Shown piece after piece: positions 11,409 to 22,938 of a stretch of 64,000 nt of DNA. The position numbers were made by a program, and so were the translations under genes. The DNA comes from Cladorrhinum sp. PSN259. Its lineage: Eukaryota; Ascomycota; Sordariomycetes; Sordariales; Podosporaceae. Within the stretch, counting starts at the first letter, position 1, and each line of letters starts with the position of its first letter. The stretch covers positions 124,001 through 188,000 of the forward strand of contig MU867113.1 of the NCBI GenBank assembly GCA_033725935.1, written 5' to 3'. A model generated the notes under the pieces. That model saw nothing but the letters and a program-made list of their open reading frames with translations, did no database searches and was not told the DNA's origin.

Positions 11409-14400
11409 TGCTGAGCGGGAGGAATGGGACAGCAGGCCGAAGATGCGGGAAGATCGGACGACAGAAGAACAAGGACGACGACGACACACAACGCAGGAAA
11501 CTGAACAAACAGCACAAGCAGCGAAGGGGTCGGGCCACGCAAGGAGTTCAATTCAGATTCAAAAGGAATGAGAAAGGGAGGAAAGAAGGTCCTTGGAGAC
11601 AAGTCGGGGGGTTCAGGAGGGGGAGGAGCCGGCTAGATGAATGGCAATCTTTGACTTTCTAGCCAGGTGGGAGGTGGTCCACGGCGGGGGGTTCTCCTGC
11701 ATGGTTGGCACCACCCGGGAAAGCTGATGGATTGGCCTGGTGGAGACGCAAATTGGATCCGGGCAATCCAGAAAAAAAAGTTCAGGCATTTTTCTCGCTC
11801 AAATCGAATCCAATTCATCAAGCTTTGGGCTGGTTCCTGTCCACCAGTCGCAACCCCTGCATGTTCCCGCGCGCCGACCCCGAATGACATCTGTGGTCGG
11901 ATTCGATTTGCCCACGCACCCAAAAGAACAATTCATCCTCCCTTGAACCATATCCGAATTCATCCTGCCGAGGGCGCACACCTAGATAGGGACGGAATCC
12001 ATTCGGTGAACTGCAGATAGTATGCATCACCTATCGATGTGACATGTTGAGGGGAATTTTACCATCATCAGACCGCCGCTTTTGTTGCCCCTCCTCTGTT
12101 GGGCGAATAATAAATTCCCATTTTCCTAGTACCAAGGTACTTGCCCAGATGCAGTCAGGAATCGTCAGCTTGCAACCAGAGGGGTCGGGAGTGTGCAATC
12201 GGAAGGATCCACCAAAGCCCAAGCTCGGGGTTCGGTCAAGTACCCGCGTTAATGCGCCATGACAGCGTAGGTACCGCCCGTTCCTTGATGCCTTGGCTTG
12301 CGCACCGAGTTTTGGGTCACCATCACCGATCCAACTGCACCAGGACCTTGCAATATTGAAGTGCATGTCTCAAGCTTTTTTGCTTAAAGTGTCTATCCCC
12401 TTGTGCATGGCTCTCTCAAGACACCCTGCGGCGTTTCTCAGCACCGAACCCAGGCATCGCATGCCTTGTTTGTCTTGCCGGGAAACCCGCTTCATCGGGT
12501 TCCGGTCACCGCCATGCCCGGTGTCCGGGAATCCTCTCCACGGCCCACTCCAGGAGGTGTGGTGGGTGTGTTGCACATCAAGATACGGTACCCAAGAATC
12601 CCTATCTGGTAGGTATATCTCTCCATCATCTTCCAGCTACTTCTTTTTAATTTCCACTTACATTTCTCCCTTCCTACGTGATCGAGATCGGTCCTGAGCG
12701 CCGGCCTATTTCTGATTGGTCGCGAATTCTAGGAGCAAGGAAGTGACCTGTGCCGGACCTGTGCACTAACTAGAGAAACTCGTAGTTGATCTCAACAACC
12801 CAAGATCGCCTGGTTCAACCTTTTTTTCTGAATGCATCTGCGCTAAGGAATCCAGGGGCCCCGTTGATGGCACGGTCTGGTGGAAACCTGGGGAAAGTTT
12901 ATACCAACACTAAAACTGATTGACAGCGGAGGCCAAAAAATTGAGACATGGGATTGTGCACTAGGGTGCCTTTGGTCCGGTCCTTTTTGCACAAACAACC
13001 GACGGCATTAAGAAGTGGCAAGTGATGCATTTTGTTGATTGACCGATGCTGTTGAAAAATTCCCGTCCATGTTCCCGAGCGCTCGAGGTGGCACACTTCA
13101 CTTGTAGGTGTTGGGGGAAGAAGTTGAGTTCAGACGGCTCCCCAATTGTTGAGCGATCCGGCTCCCCCGGCTCGCTGATTGAAACTACGAAATTGTTAGC
13201 GCAACAGAACTAGAATCGGACCCGCAGATCCCCAACACTGTCCGGGAACCGAAGTTTGCCTGTTTGGGATGGTCGGTGGCATTTTTCTTTTTTTGTTTCG
13301 TCTTTACAGAATCCTTCAACTGGCACCTTTTTGCTCCACGAGGGGTTTCAGTGCTGACTCGGTCCGCCAACACCTCGGCCGAGAATGGCCGGTGGTTATC
13401 CTTCGGTCCGCGACCATCGGACTTCGGAGTTTTGATGCTGCTCGATACCTGTTTCTTCGTCGACCGTGTCTTGTTTGTCAACACCAGTGAATGCAGATGC
13501 GCATGTGCTGCAGGTACGCTGGTGATGACAGAGAAGTGGCGTGCTGTTCCATCGATGAAGATCAAACCACCGTGTTGAGACCATGTTAACAACATCACAT
13601 GCAAACGGCAATACGTTTGCATACACTAGAATCTATGCCTAGCATCCTCCAAGAAGACCCATGCTGCAACCTTTCCCCAGCATGACGACGGGACGGACCG
13701 CAAATGGGGCGTGGCTGCGAGTAAGGAACCAGGGGCATTGTTGAACTTTTATGTCCATGGTGATGACTTCAGGTCCAGCAAAACCACCATCTCTGGGGAG
13801 AGTTATAGCAGGGGGGACCTTTATAGTTTACAACACGAAATCATCCAGAAAATCCCGACATCAGCATCGAATTTAGAACAACATCGTCCACTTTATCCGA
13901 AGGTACATTCTCCTTCCGTCCCCAAAAAAGAACCTCGTGCCTGTTCGTACGCGGTATTCACGAGAACGAGCACAGTCCAATTCATCTTCCCCAGATATCG
14001 GGTAACAGATTTCCTGCCAGATCGATGGCGCACAACCACGCTTCGACCCGATCAAGCGGCGCCGGCAATTGAAGAGAGAGAAGGAGGAACAAAATGACCC
14101 CACCCACTCGCCAACGGGGCGGCACTGACATCAGAATCGTACGATTTTCTGTTCCTCCCCCTGAAGGGAGAGTCCAGACCGAAGCACGACGCCTCACACA
14201 CCCCTCGGATCATTCAGCCCTATGGAACATGTTGTACATATAAATACGACCCTCAATTTCACTGGTCCAACCATTCATGAAGACCCCTCGTGGATATTGC
14301 AGCCATATTCTGCACATTACGCAGAACATAATTACGCTACTCCTGGCTTTTCAATGCATGTGATACTTAATTGCCCGGTTTGTAGGCATAGATGCTGTCA

Positions 14401-15005
14401 AGCGCCAATCTCCGGAATCGTGCGCAGAATCCGAGGTTCTGTCCAAGTTATGCTAATGGATGATTCCCAGACGACCATCAGTTTGATAGTCTCAGCTCTT
14501 ACCGACACCCTCGAACCACTCAGGATATACAACATCAATATTCCCCAGCCTCAGCCTTCTGGCCGGTCGCTGCATGTGATACTCAAGAGCTGACCTAGAC
14601 TCTTAACAATACTGCACCTTTCATTCCAACGTACTCACATAATAACACTCGCCGCTCCAATCATTGATTATTCCGCGGATGCAGTGGAGGTGGTATGAGT
14701 ACCAAGGAACTCAACAATCATTGATTTATTATCTGAACAGCCAAAGAAATTCAATTCTCATCTTCTAGATTCAATTCCCAGAAAAATACCAAGACCTGGC
14801 TACATATAATTGACTAATATTTATTGGATTAAGCTTCTACCTTACACTCTCCACCAAGATCCCTGACTTTCTTCCACCTTATTTGCAAACCTTCTGTAAT
14901 TCAAACATACGAACTTAGGAATTTAATCACATTTTTTTTGTTATTCCAAACGAGGTAAGAACTATTCAATGATAAAAGGCTGATCAGAGTTTATACTACA
15001 TGCAG

Positions 15006-15136
15006 TATCAATTGGAAAAGCCCACGAGATTCGAGACCACCTAGTCCAGCCCAGTCATCGGCCCGTAACGAATTTGATCAACGCCGGGCCGGAGATCTTG
15101 GTCTTGGCAGACGATAAATGTACGGCCGATATTCAG
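15006..15136 (+). other. Exon-like GC island, possible gene relic
   Basis: This segment is bounded by a plausible acceptor (CATGCAG at 14999-15005) and donor (GTAAGA from 15137). It is richer in GC than the AT-rich DNA around it. Only one forward frame is open throughout, and it reads like protein (SIGKAHEIRDHLVQPSHRPV, then NLINAGPEILVLADDK, then CTADIQ). A second donor-like GTAAGA lies at about 14954. I cannot identify a family or find companion exons, so it could be a relic or part of an unrecognised gene. Confidence 0.25.
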
Positions 15137-15871
15137 GTAAGATCTCATCAGATTTTGGGCAATTTTGATTTTCAAATCGGATTCACCCAAATCCCCAAAA
15201 AAATTTATTCAAAAAAACAAAAACCGGTTGAACTTGTTTTTTTTTGGGGCTAAATCTATTAATTACTGTTCCGAATATAGTCTCTGTGATAAGTGCTTTG
15301 GTAGTTGTTTGTTCTGGTGATAGTAGCGCCGGGAACTGTTGACTGGGTACTAACTAACCTACGCATGATAATGCAATAGATACTTGGAATGCATATCCAA
15401 AGAGTTCAAAAAAATGCCCGAGGTGTTTTTGGTTCCAAACTTCAAAGAAAAGATTTCTAGAGATCAGGGTTAAGCAGTAACATGTAGAATTGGAGAAATC
15501 AAATTAACGCGCAGTCATGGCTAGTGTGATACTACAAGTACTTGAAAAACATAGGTATGTACAATACATGTACCTAGAAATAATCAGTCAAGTCCAGTAT
15601 GGAAAGAAAACTAGGAAAAAAAGATAGGCACTGGTCGTGAAATCCAACAAAGATAAGATTACTAACAAAACTTAATAAAGTGAATCCATTAGAATAATCA
15701 AAAACTAAAATCTACGATAGACTATACAGACAGACCCTCAAATGCCCACCAGCCACCTACTTAGACTAACAGGTATAATGCCCAACTTGAAAATGATAAT
15801 ATTTAAAATATTTCCAGCTTCCACTCCGAAAACTCCAAAGTCTCTACATGCTCAGTCAGCCCTTACCACAA

Positions 15872-15891
15872 CCATGCCATGCCATGCCATG
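15872..15891. repeat. CCATG pentamer, four copies
   Basis: Four perfect tandem copies of CCATG in AT-rich intergenic DNA. Confidence 0.8.
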
Positions 15892-16605
15892 AATATGCTG
15901 CTTCTAAAAATAAAAAACCTCGAATGACTTCAAACAAAAACCAATAGTGAATCCTCCCACATGAAAAGCAATAAATGAAACGAGTCAAAACAGGAAAAGA
16001 AGAAAAAACAGAAACCAAGGTTCAACAAAAGAAATAATAAAAGTTTGTATAAGGTATATCGTTCTCATCTGTATCAACTTCTCTCTCCTTCTCACTCTCA
16101 CAACCAACTCTCCCATCGACAAACATCACACCCCTGTTTACTCTCCCTCATACACACAAGTACCCACAGCACGACTGCCCCGTTATCCCTCAGACCAACA
16201 CAGCAAACCACCTCGAGCAACAACCCTCTTTCCATGTTTAAAAAGCACAACCGCCCCGTCCACCCATTCCCATCCCCGCCCTTTCCATAACCTCCCATAT
16301 AAAAAAGAGTCCCAATTTGTGTTGTAACCCCATGTTTAAAAATCCCCCCCCGCCCCTCATCTCTGCCATATAGGCGTAGGGCGCTGAAAAGCAAAATTCG
16401 GTAGGTAAAAACAACAAAGATGAAACATAAAATAAAAAAAAGCCAATAAGGTATCAAGTTTAAGTAATGTTCCAACAAAACAACGACAAGCAAGAACGAA
16501 AAACCCTCCTGCCATACACAGCCCCACACTCATTCCACACAGTGATAAAAAGAAAGAAAAAAAAGACCGTGCGAGACCCATTAAAAAAAGAGAATAATCA
16601 GTTCT

Positions 16606-18762
16606 TCAATAAGTCTCCCCCAAAATATCCTCCAATACCCTCCCACCATGCATCCCTCCACCAGGTACAAGAATCCCCGACTCTCTAGGTCCTCCTCCTG
16701 GTCCACCGCTCATCCTAAATCCACTCATGCTCGCCCCGCTTGCCCTTCTTCCGCCTACTGATGAAGACGTCGTCGTCCCACCGCTTTGCCTCCTATTCCC
16801 ACCTCCCGGCATTGGAATTCCACTTGGCATCGGTATTCCAGTGCTCGAAACATCACTTTCCGCCCGACTATACGTCCCCCTCCTAATTCTACTGGGTGAC
16901 CTCCTATTACTGCTGCTTCCAGTATCCACCGACGACTCATACTCATCCAACTCCGCAGTCGAGTAACTAACGCTAGAACTGTACGTGTGCCCAAACTGTG
17001 AAGGGTGATGTCCGTGCATGCCGAGACTGCTCTTTGGTCTCCCCAAAGGCGTCCGCACTCCCGTCAAACTGGACAAGCTAGCTCTACTGACAGGTCGTGG
17101 GGGTGGCATATTGCTGGTGTGATGTGAGTCCGTCCTGCTCGGTGGTCGTGCAGAGGCGTAGCTGGATAGACTTGCTCGACTGCTGGGTCGTGATATCTCG
17201 GGGTAATCTGATGTGGATGCATTCGAGATTGTCGACACGCTATTTGGGTTTCGGTTCGGTAAGGGGCCAAAAGAGAGGCGGGAGACGCCGGATGTGCTTA
17301 GTCGTGGGACATGTTTGCTCGAGTTGACGGTATTTGAGATACTCGGACGAGAAGAGTGAGTGGGTGTAGATTCGTCTCCTAAGCTTATTGTTGAGACAGA
17401 TGCGGTTGACCCAACTGTGCGTTTCCTACTGCGAATGGTGACAGAAGAAGGAACAATGCTGACAGAACCACGGGGAGATGCTCGTGGAGGGGTGCTCGTG
17501 GGGTTAGCTGGTAGCTTTGAACGAGCAGATTGCACGCGCGCTTCGAGACGCTGCATTTGGGCAGTAAGTGTGCGGATATGGGTAAGCGAGTTCGAGGGGA
17601 GGATTCTGTTCGAGGAGGTAGTCGTCGTCGAGCGGGAGCTCTTATTAGTGTTCGATCTGCTCAACGACGGCGATGGTTTGTTCGTCGCGGTCGAGGGCCT
17701 GCTTGATACTGGTGATGGCCTGTTGTTCGTAGCCGGTGATGGCCTATTAGACGTTGTCGACGGCCGCGAGGCAGGCGACCGCACAGCACCAATGGTGACC
17801 GAACGGTTAGTGCGAACACCTGTTCCTGCTGGGGGGAATTGCCTGGGCTTGGGGGTGGTATCGGCAGATGGAAGCCGTGATTTTCTGTCCAGGGTGGGCC
17901 TCTTCACAAGGGAGAGCTTTGGCCTAGACAGTGTGGATAGGTCGGACATGGAAGGTGATGGTGGGTCTTGAACTTCGGACAGAGTATCAGCCGTAGACAA
18001 GGACTTGGTATCCGGCGGTGTTGTAATCATCGGAGAGCTTGCGGTAGAATGTGGGGAATTTCCAAAGATCGGCGACCCTGGAATCGACAAGTCGGTGGAT
18101 ATGGTCGACAGATGGCGGGACTCTTGTTTCCTTATCTTGGCTTGCAGAATCTCGGCCTCAATCTTGAGATCTCCTAGTTCCTCTCGTAGTCTTTGTGTCT
18201 CTACTCGCAGTTGCTCACGCTCTTGCTCCCCAGCTCTGATCTCCTCCTCCATGAGAACACCCCGTTCTATGGAGACATTGTACTTGGATTCGAGATCTTC
18301 CAGAGAGGAGGTGGTATTGCGCGCCTGGCGTTCGAAGTCATCGTTGGCAACCTCAATATCACGCAATTTGAGTTGGAGGGTTCTGTTTGCATCCCGGAGA
18401 CTTGTGATCTCTTTCTCGAGGGTTCCCTGCGCTTGGTTTGCTTCGCTTTTTGCCTCCTTGTATTTCCTCTGTTTCCGCAGTCAGCAAGGCCGCATATGTC
18501 AGAAAAGCAAGGGTAAGGACATGATAAATCATACCTTCCACTCCTCTACCTCATAGCTCAGCGCTTCAGCCTTTTTCTGAAGCGCCCGTTCCCGCTTGTC
18601 TGCCGCATCCAAATCCTTCTCTAGCTCTGCCTCCAGTTCCTTGCTCGATGCCTGAAACTCCGACAACTCCTGCTCCAGCAGTTCGTATTGCGCCTTGTAC
18701 CAGGCCAGGGCATCCGAGGCGGTCGTTCCAGCAGTGGGGGGAGATGATGGTGGTTCCGACAT
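16606..18762 (-). CDS. NudE-family nuclear distribution protein
   Basis: NudE/RO-11 proteins bridge LIS1 (NudF) and cytoplasmic dynein and are needed for nuclear migration along hyphal microtubules. Two exons: 18762-18535 and 18468-16606, joined in phase 0 (EEWK then RKYKEAK), giving 696 aa. Residues about 15-190 form a long coiled coil with the family signature: [20 protein letters not shown] near the start, then [28 protein letters not shown] and the following [11 protein letters not shown]. The C-terminal two thirds are Ser/Pro/Thr/Arg-rich and probably disordered, with repeated NRPSP/SRPS motifs like those of microtubule-associated tails. The start is the only ATG before the coiled coil. 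The intron has donor GTATGA, a CTGAC branch site and CAG acceptor. It corresponds to N. crassa ro-11 and A. nidulans nudE. Confidence 0.93.
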
Positions 18763-20296
18763 GTTTTTTTTTATTCTTGTTTAAATTGCTGTTTTCGGTT
18801 GGGACGTCGCTATGTTATTTTAGGCGCTGTCGCATGTAACTCTGACTCAAGGAAAAGTAAACAAGCTGTAAAGAATGTCTCGAGTTGGCGGCGCAGAAAG
18901 AGATTAAACGCAGAAAGGCGAAAGGGAAATGAAAAAAGAATAGAGTCGTGCGTGCGTGTCGTTATCGTGAAATGAGACAGGAAGGCTCGTAGCGTTACTA
19001 GGCAGAAGCGCGGCAGGTCATGGCCGATGGTAGCTTCCGGCGATGCGGATAGCGAGAAGGATACGGGAGGAGGAGGAGGAGGCTGGGGTGTGTTTGAGGT
19101 GTGTTGTCGTCGGCGGTGGGAGGCTGTTGTCTCGAGTTGTGGCAAAAGGGATCAATCCTCCGTGCCGCCGTCGTTGTTGTGGTCGCTGTCGGGTGTTGGA
19201 TTGGCGTATAATTCGCAGCGCGCGATCAACTTTTACCTACCGAATGTTGCGCGGCTGTTGGAGTCGTCGTAGTCGGTGGCGGTCGTCGATTTGCGATTGC
19301 GCTGGATTGTCGAATGTCGCTGGTCGGTGGTCGGTGTCGGAGGGAAGGTTGGATCCTCCGCCGCAAGGTTGTGGGGACCTGGATGTTTTTCTTGGCACTG
19401 TGTTCAGCACTCTGCTTTTCCCCTTGCCGTCGCATGCGCTAATGGCACCATGGCAACCGTGCACGTCCAGATGCGGGCAGATGTGGGGCAGTCGACGTTG
19501 TGACCTGCATCATCTGCCTTTTGAGTCAACAGAGTTCCCGCTTTGAACGTCAACACTGTTGAAAGCTGATGCAACCAAGTTAACCTGATGTTTACTTTTG
19601 CCTTGGTTTTAAATCTCTCATTTTTTGCAGTGTTCTTGTTGTGGTTGTTGCTGATGCATCATGTCTGCCCCCAGCCCCTCCCATTTTCCTCTTTGTGCCT
19701 TTCTTTCTTTCCCCTCTGCTGCTGCATAAACTCAAATTAATTCTCAAACGAGGAGACCCGTCATCGAAGCCAAGAAGACAATACCCAATCAATGGTAAGT
19801 CACCACTGCAGACTGCGACCCCAGGCTCAGGTTAAAAAGAGGATTTACCCCACCATATGTTCTGCGGGCGTGATGCAGAGAAAGAGACGGTCTTCTGGAA
19901 CCTGGGCGCCCCGCGAAATCCATTGGATATGAAACAGATGAACATATTTGGCAAATGTCGCTTTTTATGGAAACAAATGCCGTTGCTGATCTCCGATTGT
20001 TCCCGATTGACTGGCCAGTCCGGCATGACCCGCCCGTCAACCAAGCCTCGTCAGCCGTCATCATCATGCGCCAGGTCATGCGGCCAGTTGGCAAATGCCA
20101 AGCGGTTTTGGGAATTGAATGAAGCTGTCAGCACGTTCACAAGGACAACCCCCACACCTTGCTTGCTCTCAATGCGTGCATCTTGCACCCAACTATCTAT
20201 TCGGGAACAAGTATGAGCCGAAAATATTTCCAGTGACGGTTCCGATTCGCATGAATCCAAGTATAACAGAACGTTTGTGGTGGTCAAACTCCTGAG
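18763..20296. other. Intergenic, NudE promoter side
   Basis: About 1.5 kb between the NudE start and the transporter remnant. GC-rich just upstream of NudE, with several overlapping short open frames but no domain. I see no supportable gene. Confidence 0.55.
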
Positions 20297-20851
20297 TTAC
20301 TGCGGCACGTGAGAACTGCACTGCGCCAGTCCTCCCGATATCCCGCCAGCCATAAACGACATAAGCACGTACCCAGCCTTGAAGTCATATACCACACACG
20401 TAATTATGGCAGAGATCATTGCGAGGAAGAGGGATCCGCTGATGAACAATTCGCGGTTCCGAGGACATCGGTCCGTAATGAAGCTGCTGGAGACAGCAAC
20501 GACGAAGCCCAGCCCCCAAATTGGGACCGTCATATACTGGGCAGTGGTGGTTTTGTTGTATCTGAGGCCCCTCACTAGTGCTGGGTACATGTAGGTACTG
20601 TATGCCATGACCGACGCGGCGCTCAACAAACACCCAGACACATATCAGCTCCATGTCTTCAAATGCTTCGTCGCCGTCACAACGGACTTCCAAATCTCTT
20701 TGATGTCAACTGTCTGGCCACGGTGGCTCGTCCCCGAATATTCGGTGCCTGGAATCTTCACAATCCGCAGTCTTCCTGAGGAACCGCTCTTTCCTCTGTC
20801 AATTTTCCCCAGTTCTTTGGAAGACCAGGCAATGCCCAGGTGCCTTCTCAA
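20297..20851 (-). pseudogene. MFS transporter remnant (ACS/allantoate-permease-like)
   Basis: One minus-strand frame reads as the central part of a major facilitator. A loop (IVKIPGTEYSG, then VDIKEIWKSVVTATKHLKTW) is followed by hydrophobic segments SGCLLSAASVMAYSTYMYPA, then TVPIWGLGFVVAVSSSFITD and a later LFISGSLFLAMISAII, ending in GGISGGLAQ. This pattern resembles the anion:cation symporter family (allantoate/nicotinate permeases). A TGA at 20645-20647 interrupts the frame just after KTWS. The first six membrane segments and the C-terminus are absent, and the tRNA-Met gene begins 160 bp beyond the broken N-terminal side. This is a fragment, not a working gene. The subfamily is a guess from loop motifs. 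Confidence 0.7.
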
Positions 20852-21013
20852 AAAAATTAAAAATTATAAGTTGGTTACTCGAGGTCTTGGCACACATGTG
20901 CATGTATGTATGCAGCGACTTGATATGTGTGGGATGTGGAAGCATACTTTACAGTTTGTGTCAAGTAACTTGGAAAACAAAGGATGGATGAAGAGAAAAA
21001 AAAGAGAAAAAGA

Positions 21014-21104
21014 TAGCTACGCCTCGTTTCGATCGAGGGCCCTCCGGGTCTCTACGTCTTGTGGAAGATATGAGCCCGGCGCGCTTCCACTGCGCCACGC
21101 AGCT
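21014..21104 (-). tRNA. Initiator tRNA-Met (CAU) with 19-nt intron
   Basis: On the minus strand the acceptor stem AGCTGCG pairs with CGTAGCT (one G-T). The D-arm is GCGC AGTGGAAGC GCGC. The anticodon stem is CCGGG/CCCGG with loop CTCATA then A, interrupted at position 37/38 by a 19-nt intron. The T-arm is CCTCG-ATCGAAA-CGAGG. The T-loop ATCGAAA in place of TTCRANN marks a eukaryotic initiator rather than elongator tRNA-Met. The discriminator is A, and a T-rich Pol III terminator follows directly. Mature length is 72 nt. Confidence 0.9.
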
Positions 21105-21598
21105 TGTTTTTCTTTGAATTGTTGAAAGCTTGTCTGGTATGAAAGTATAAAGAGGTATGTGGGTTGACTCTTAAGGTTGATGGATGAGATGGTTCCACTC
21201 AGAGCTTCTGACGCCTTCCGTCCTCACATCCGTCCTCAAACTGTTGCGCTGACTCAGCCGCCTGATTACCTAGTAGTACACATTGGAGGTTAAGACTGTA
21301 GTGCCAAGGGGTCAATGCTATATGGAGGTATTATCCATTAAATTCGCCTGTGTGGAGTCAAATTTGTTGGCCACCATGAAAGTTCATGATTTCAGATGCC
21401 TATCTCGATTTAGGTACAGTAGTAGCTTTAAACTGTTACCAACAAAAGATACTAACAGGTGGTACAGAAAAAGAAATGAAGGACTCGGACAGCTTCCTCC
21501 ACTCCAGCCATTGCCCTTTCAGGTTGCGAACATGAAAATCCATCAACATACATCATCCTCGGTAGTGACTGGGTTCGGAGATGCTTGTATAATTTGCT
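21105..21598. other. 3' flank of repeat-peptide gene
   Basis: About 0.5 kb between the initiator tRNA 5' end and the stop codon of the repeat-peptide gene. I see no gene here. Confidence 0.6.
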
Positions 21599-22938
21599 TT
21601 AAGCAGTCCAAGCCTCAGCTACCTTCGCAGTCCAGGCTTCATCATTGCCACGCTTGGCCGTCCAAGCCTCATCCGCGACCTTGGCAGTCCATGCCTCGTC
21701 ACCGGCAGCTCTCTTCTTTGCAGTCCAGGCTTCATCAGCAACCTTTGCGGTCCAAGCTTCATCGTTGGCACGCTTGGCAGTCCAGGCCTCGTCAACCTTG
21801 GCAGTCCATGCTTCATCATTTCCACGCTTGGCCGTCCAAGCCTCATCCGCGACCTTGGCAGTCCATGCCTCGTCACCGGCGGCTCTCTTCTTTGCAGTCC
21901 AGGCTTCATCAGCTACCTTTGCGGTCCAAGCTTCATCGTTAGCACGCTTGGCAGTCCAGGCCTCATCTGCAACCTTGGCAGTCCAGGCTTCATCATTTCC
22001 ACGCTTTGCCCGGGCCGTCCAAGCTTCATCACCCGCAGCACGCTTGGCCGTCCAGGCCTCGTCAACCTTCGCAGTCCAAGCTTCATCGTTGCCACGTTTG
22101 GCGGTCCAAGCCTCGTCGGCTACCTTAGCAGTCCATGCCTCATCATTGCCGCGCTTGGCAGTCCATGCCTCGTCTGCAACTTTAGCAGTCCAGGCTTCGT
22201 CGTTGCCGCGCTTAGCGGTCCAAGCCTCGTCGGCTACCTTAGCAGTCCATGCCTCATCATTCGAGCCTCTCTTGTTCTTCGCGGTCCAAGCCTCATCAAC
22301 CTTGGCTGTCCAGGCCTCGTCACCAGCAGCTCTCTTCTTTGCAGTCCATGCCTCGTCGGCTACCTTCGCGGTCCAGGCTTCATCAGCACCGGCAGCAGCA
22401 CGCTTGGCGGTCCAAGCTTCGTCGGCTACCTTCGCAGTCCAAGCCTCATCACCCGCAGCACGCTTGGCCGTCCATGCCTCATCAACCTTGGCAGTCCAGG
22501 CCTCGTCCCCAACTGCGCGGGGGAGGGCGGCGTCGGTCTTTTGGACTGAGGGGACTACTTCCGCTCGTTAGTAAAAAAATTTGAACCGTGATTGTTATTG
22601 GGGAGTGGAAGGTGAAATATGAGTGGCAAATGGGAAATGAAAAATGGGAAGTGGGAAGTGGGAGGTGTGGAGTGATAGGGAGGCAGAATTGGGGGACAAG
22701 GCAAGGAAAAGTATAGTATGAGGTGTAACTGAGGTTCTGGACATGGGAGGATAGAGTGTGGAAGTGGGAAACACAAAATGTGAAATGGCAGGTTTGGAGT
22801 TGGGGATATGATATGGTTGGGTTTGACGACTCGGAGAAAAAGCAGGATAGGTGGGAGGATAAAAGGCTTACCCGGGGCGGGAGCAGCAATAGCTCCAATA
22901 GCGAGTAGGGCAATGGTGGTGGCGAGGGATTGACGCAT
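21599..22938 (-). CDS. Secreted multi-core Lys-Arg-processed repeat peptide precursor
   Basis: Two exons, 22938-22872 and 22554-21599, giving 340 aa. Exon 2 has no ATG, so simple ORF calling misses it. Exon 1 encodes a signal peptide (MRQSLATTIALLAIGAIAAP). The 317-nt intron has donor GTAAGC and a perfect TACTAAC branch; two acceptors 9 nt apart (TAG, CAG) both keep the frame. The mature part is 16 segments separated by 15 Lys-Arg sites (KR, KKR, NKR). Most segments carry two cores, for example GNDEAWTAKVADEAWTA, so there are 31 (D)EAWTA cores; one segment has a single core and the last lacks an Asp. Variation is largely synonymous: all four Thr codons and both Asp and Glu codons occur while residues stay fixed, which indicates selection on the peptide. 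Architecture matches fungal kexin-processed repeat proteins and UstA-type RiPP precursors, but the core contains Trp and no Tyr or Cys. Function unknown. Confidence 0.85.
21602..22515 (-). repeat. Coding tandem repeat array (about 51-63 bp per Lys-Arg segment)
   Basis: In-frame tandem repeats encode the cores of the precursor above. The higher-order segments differ in the spacer after Lys-Arg (AAG, GN, AN, GSN, AAAGA) and in VAD versus VD between the paired cores. Blocks such as KKR-AAG..KR-GN..KR-AN recur in order, which suggests duplication of multi-segment blocks. Confidence 0.9.

Larger units (their letters stand above)
10981..16605. other. 5.6 kb gene-poor region
   Basis: The first 0.6 kb upstream of the carboxylase start is probably its promoter and leader. 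From about 11.6 to 14.6 kb there are only short overlapping open frames in several frames on both strands, none with a recognisable domain. From about 14.6 to 16.1 kb the sequence is AT-rich, apart from an exon-like GC island near 15006-15136 (listed separately). The last few hundred bases are probably the 3' UTR of the NudE gene. Confidence 0.6.

Noticed and set aside
10676..11602. 308-codon minus frame over the carboxylase leader
   Set aside because: Overlaps carboxylase exon 1 in another frame; no domain, composition like random leader DNA.
21602..22515. CRISPR-like array
   Set aside because: The repeats are coding, in frame, with synonymous variation and no unique spacers, in a eukaryote.
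21645..22571. 308-codon forward open frame of LAVQASSATLAVHASS-type repeats
   Set aside because: It is the antisense of the repeat-peptide gene. The minus frame has a spliced signal peptide, Lys-Arg spacing and a synonymous-change pattern; the forward frame has none of these.
21599..22938. Alpha-type mating pheromone precursor
   Set aside because: The repeat architecture fits, but the cores contain no Cys and no C-terminal CW as in Sordariomycete alpha-type pheromones.
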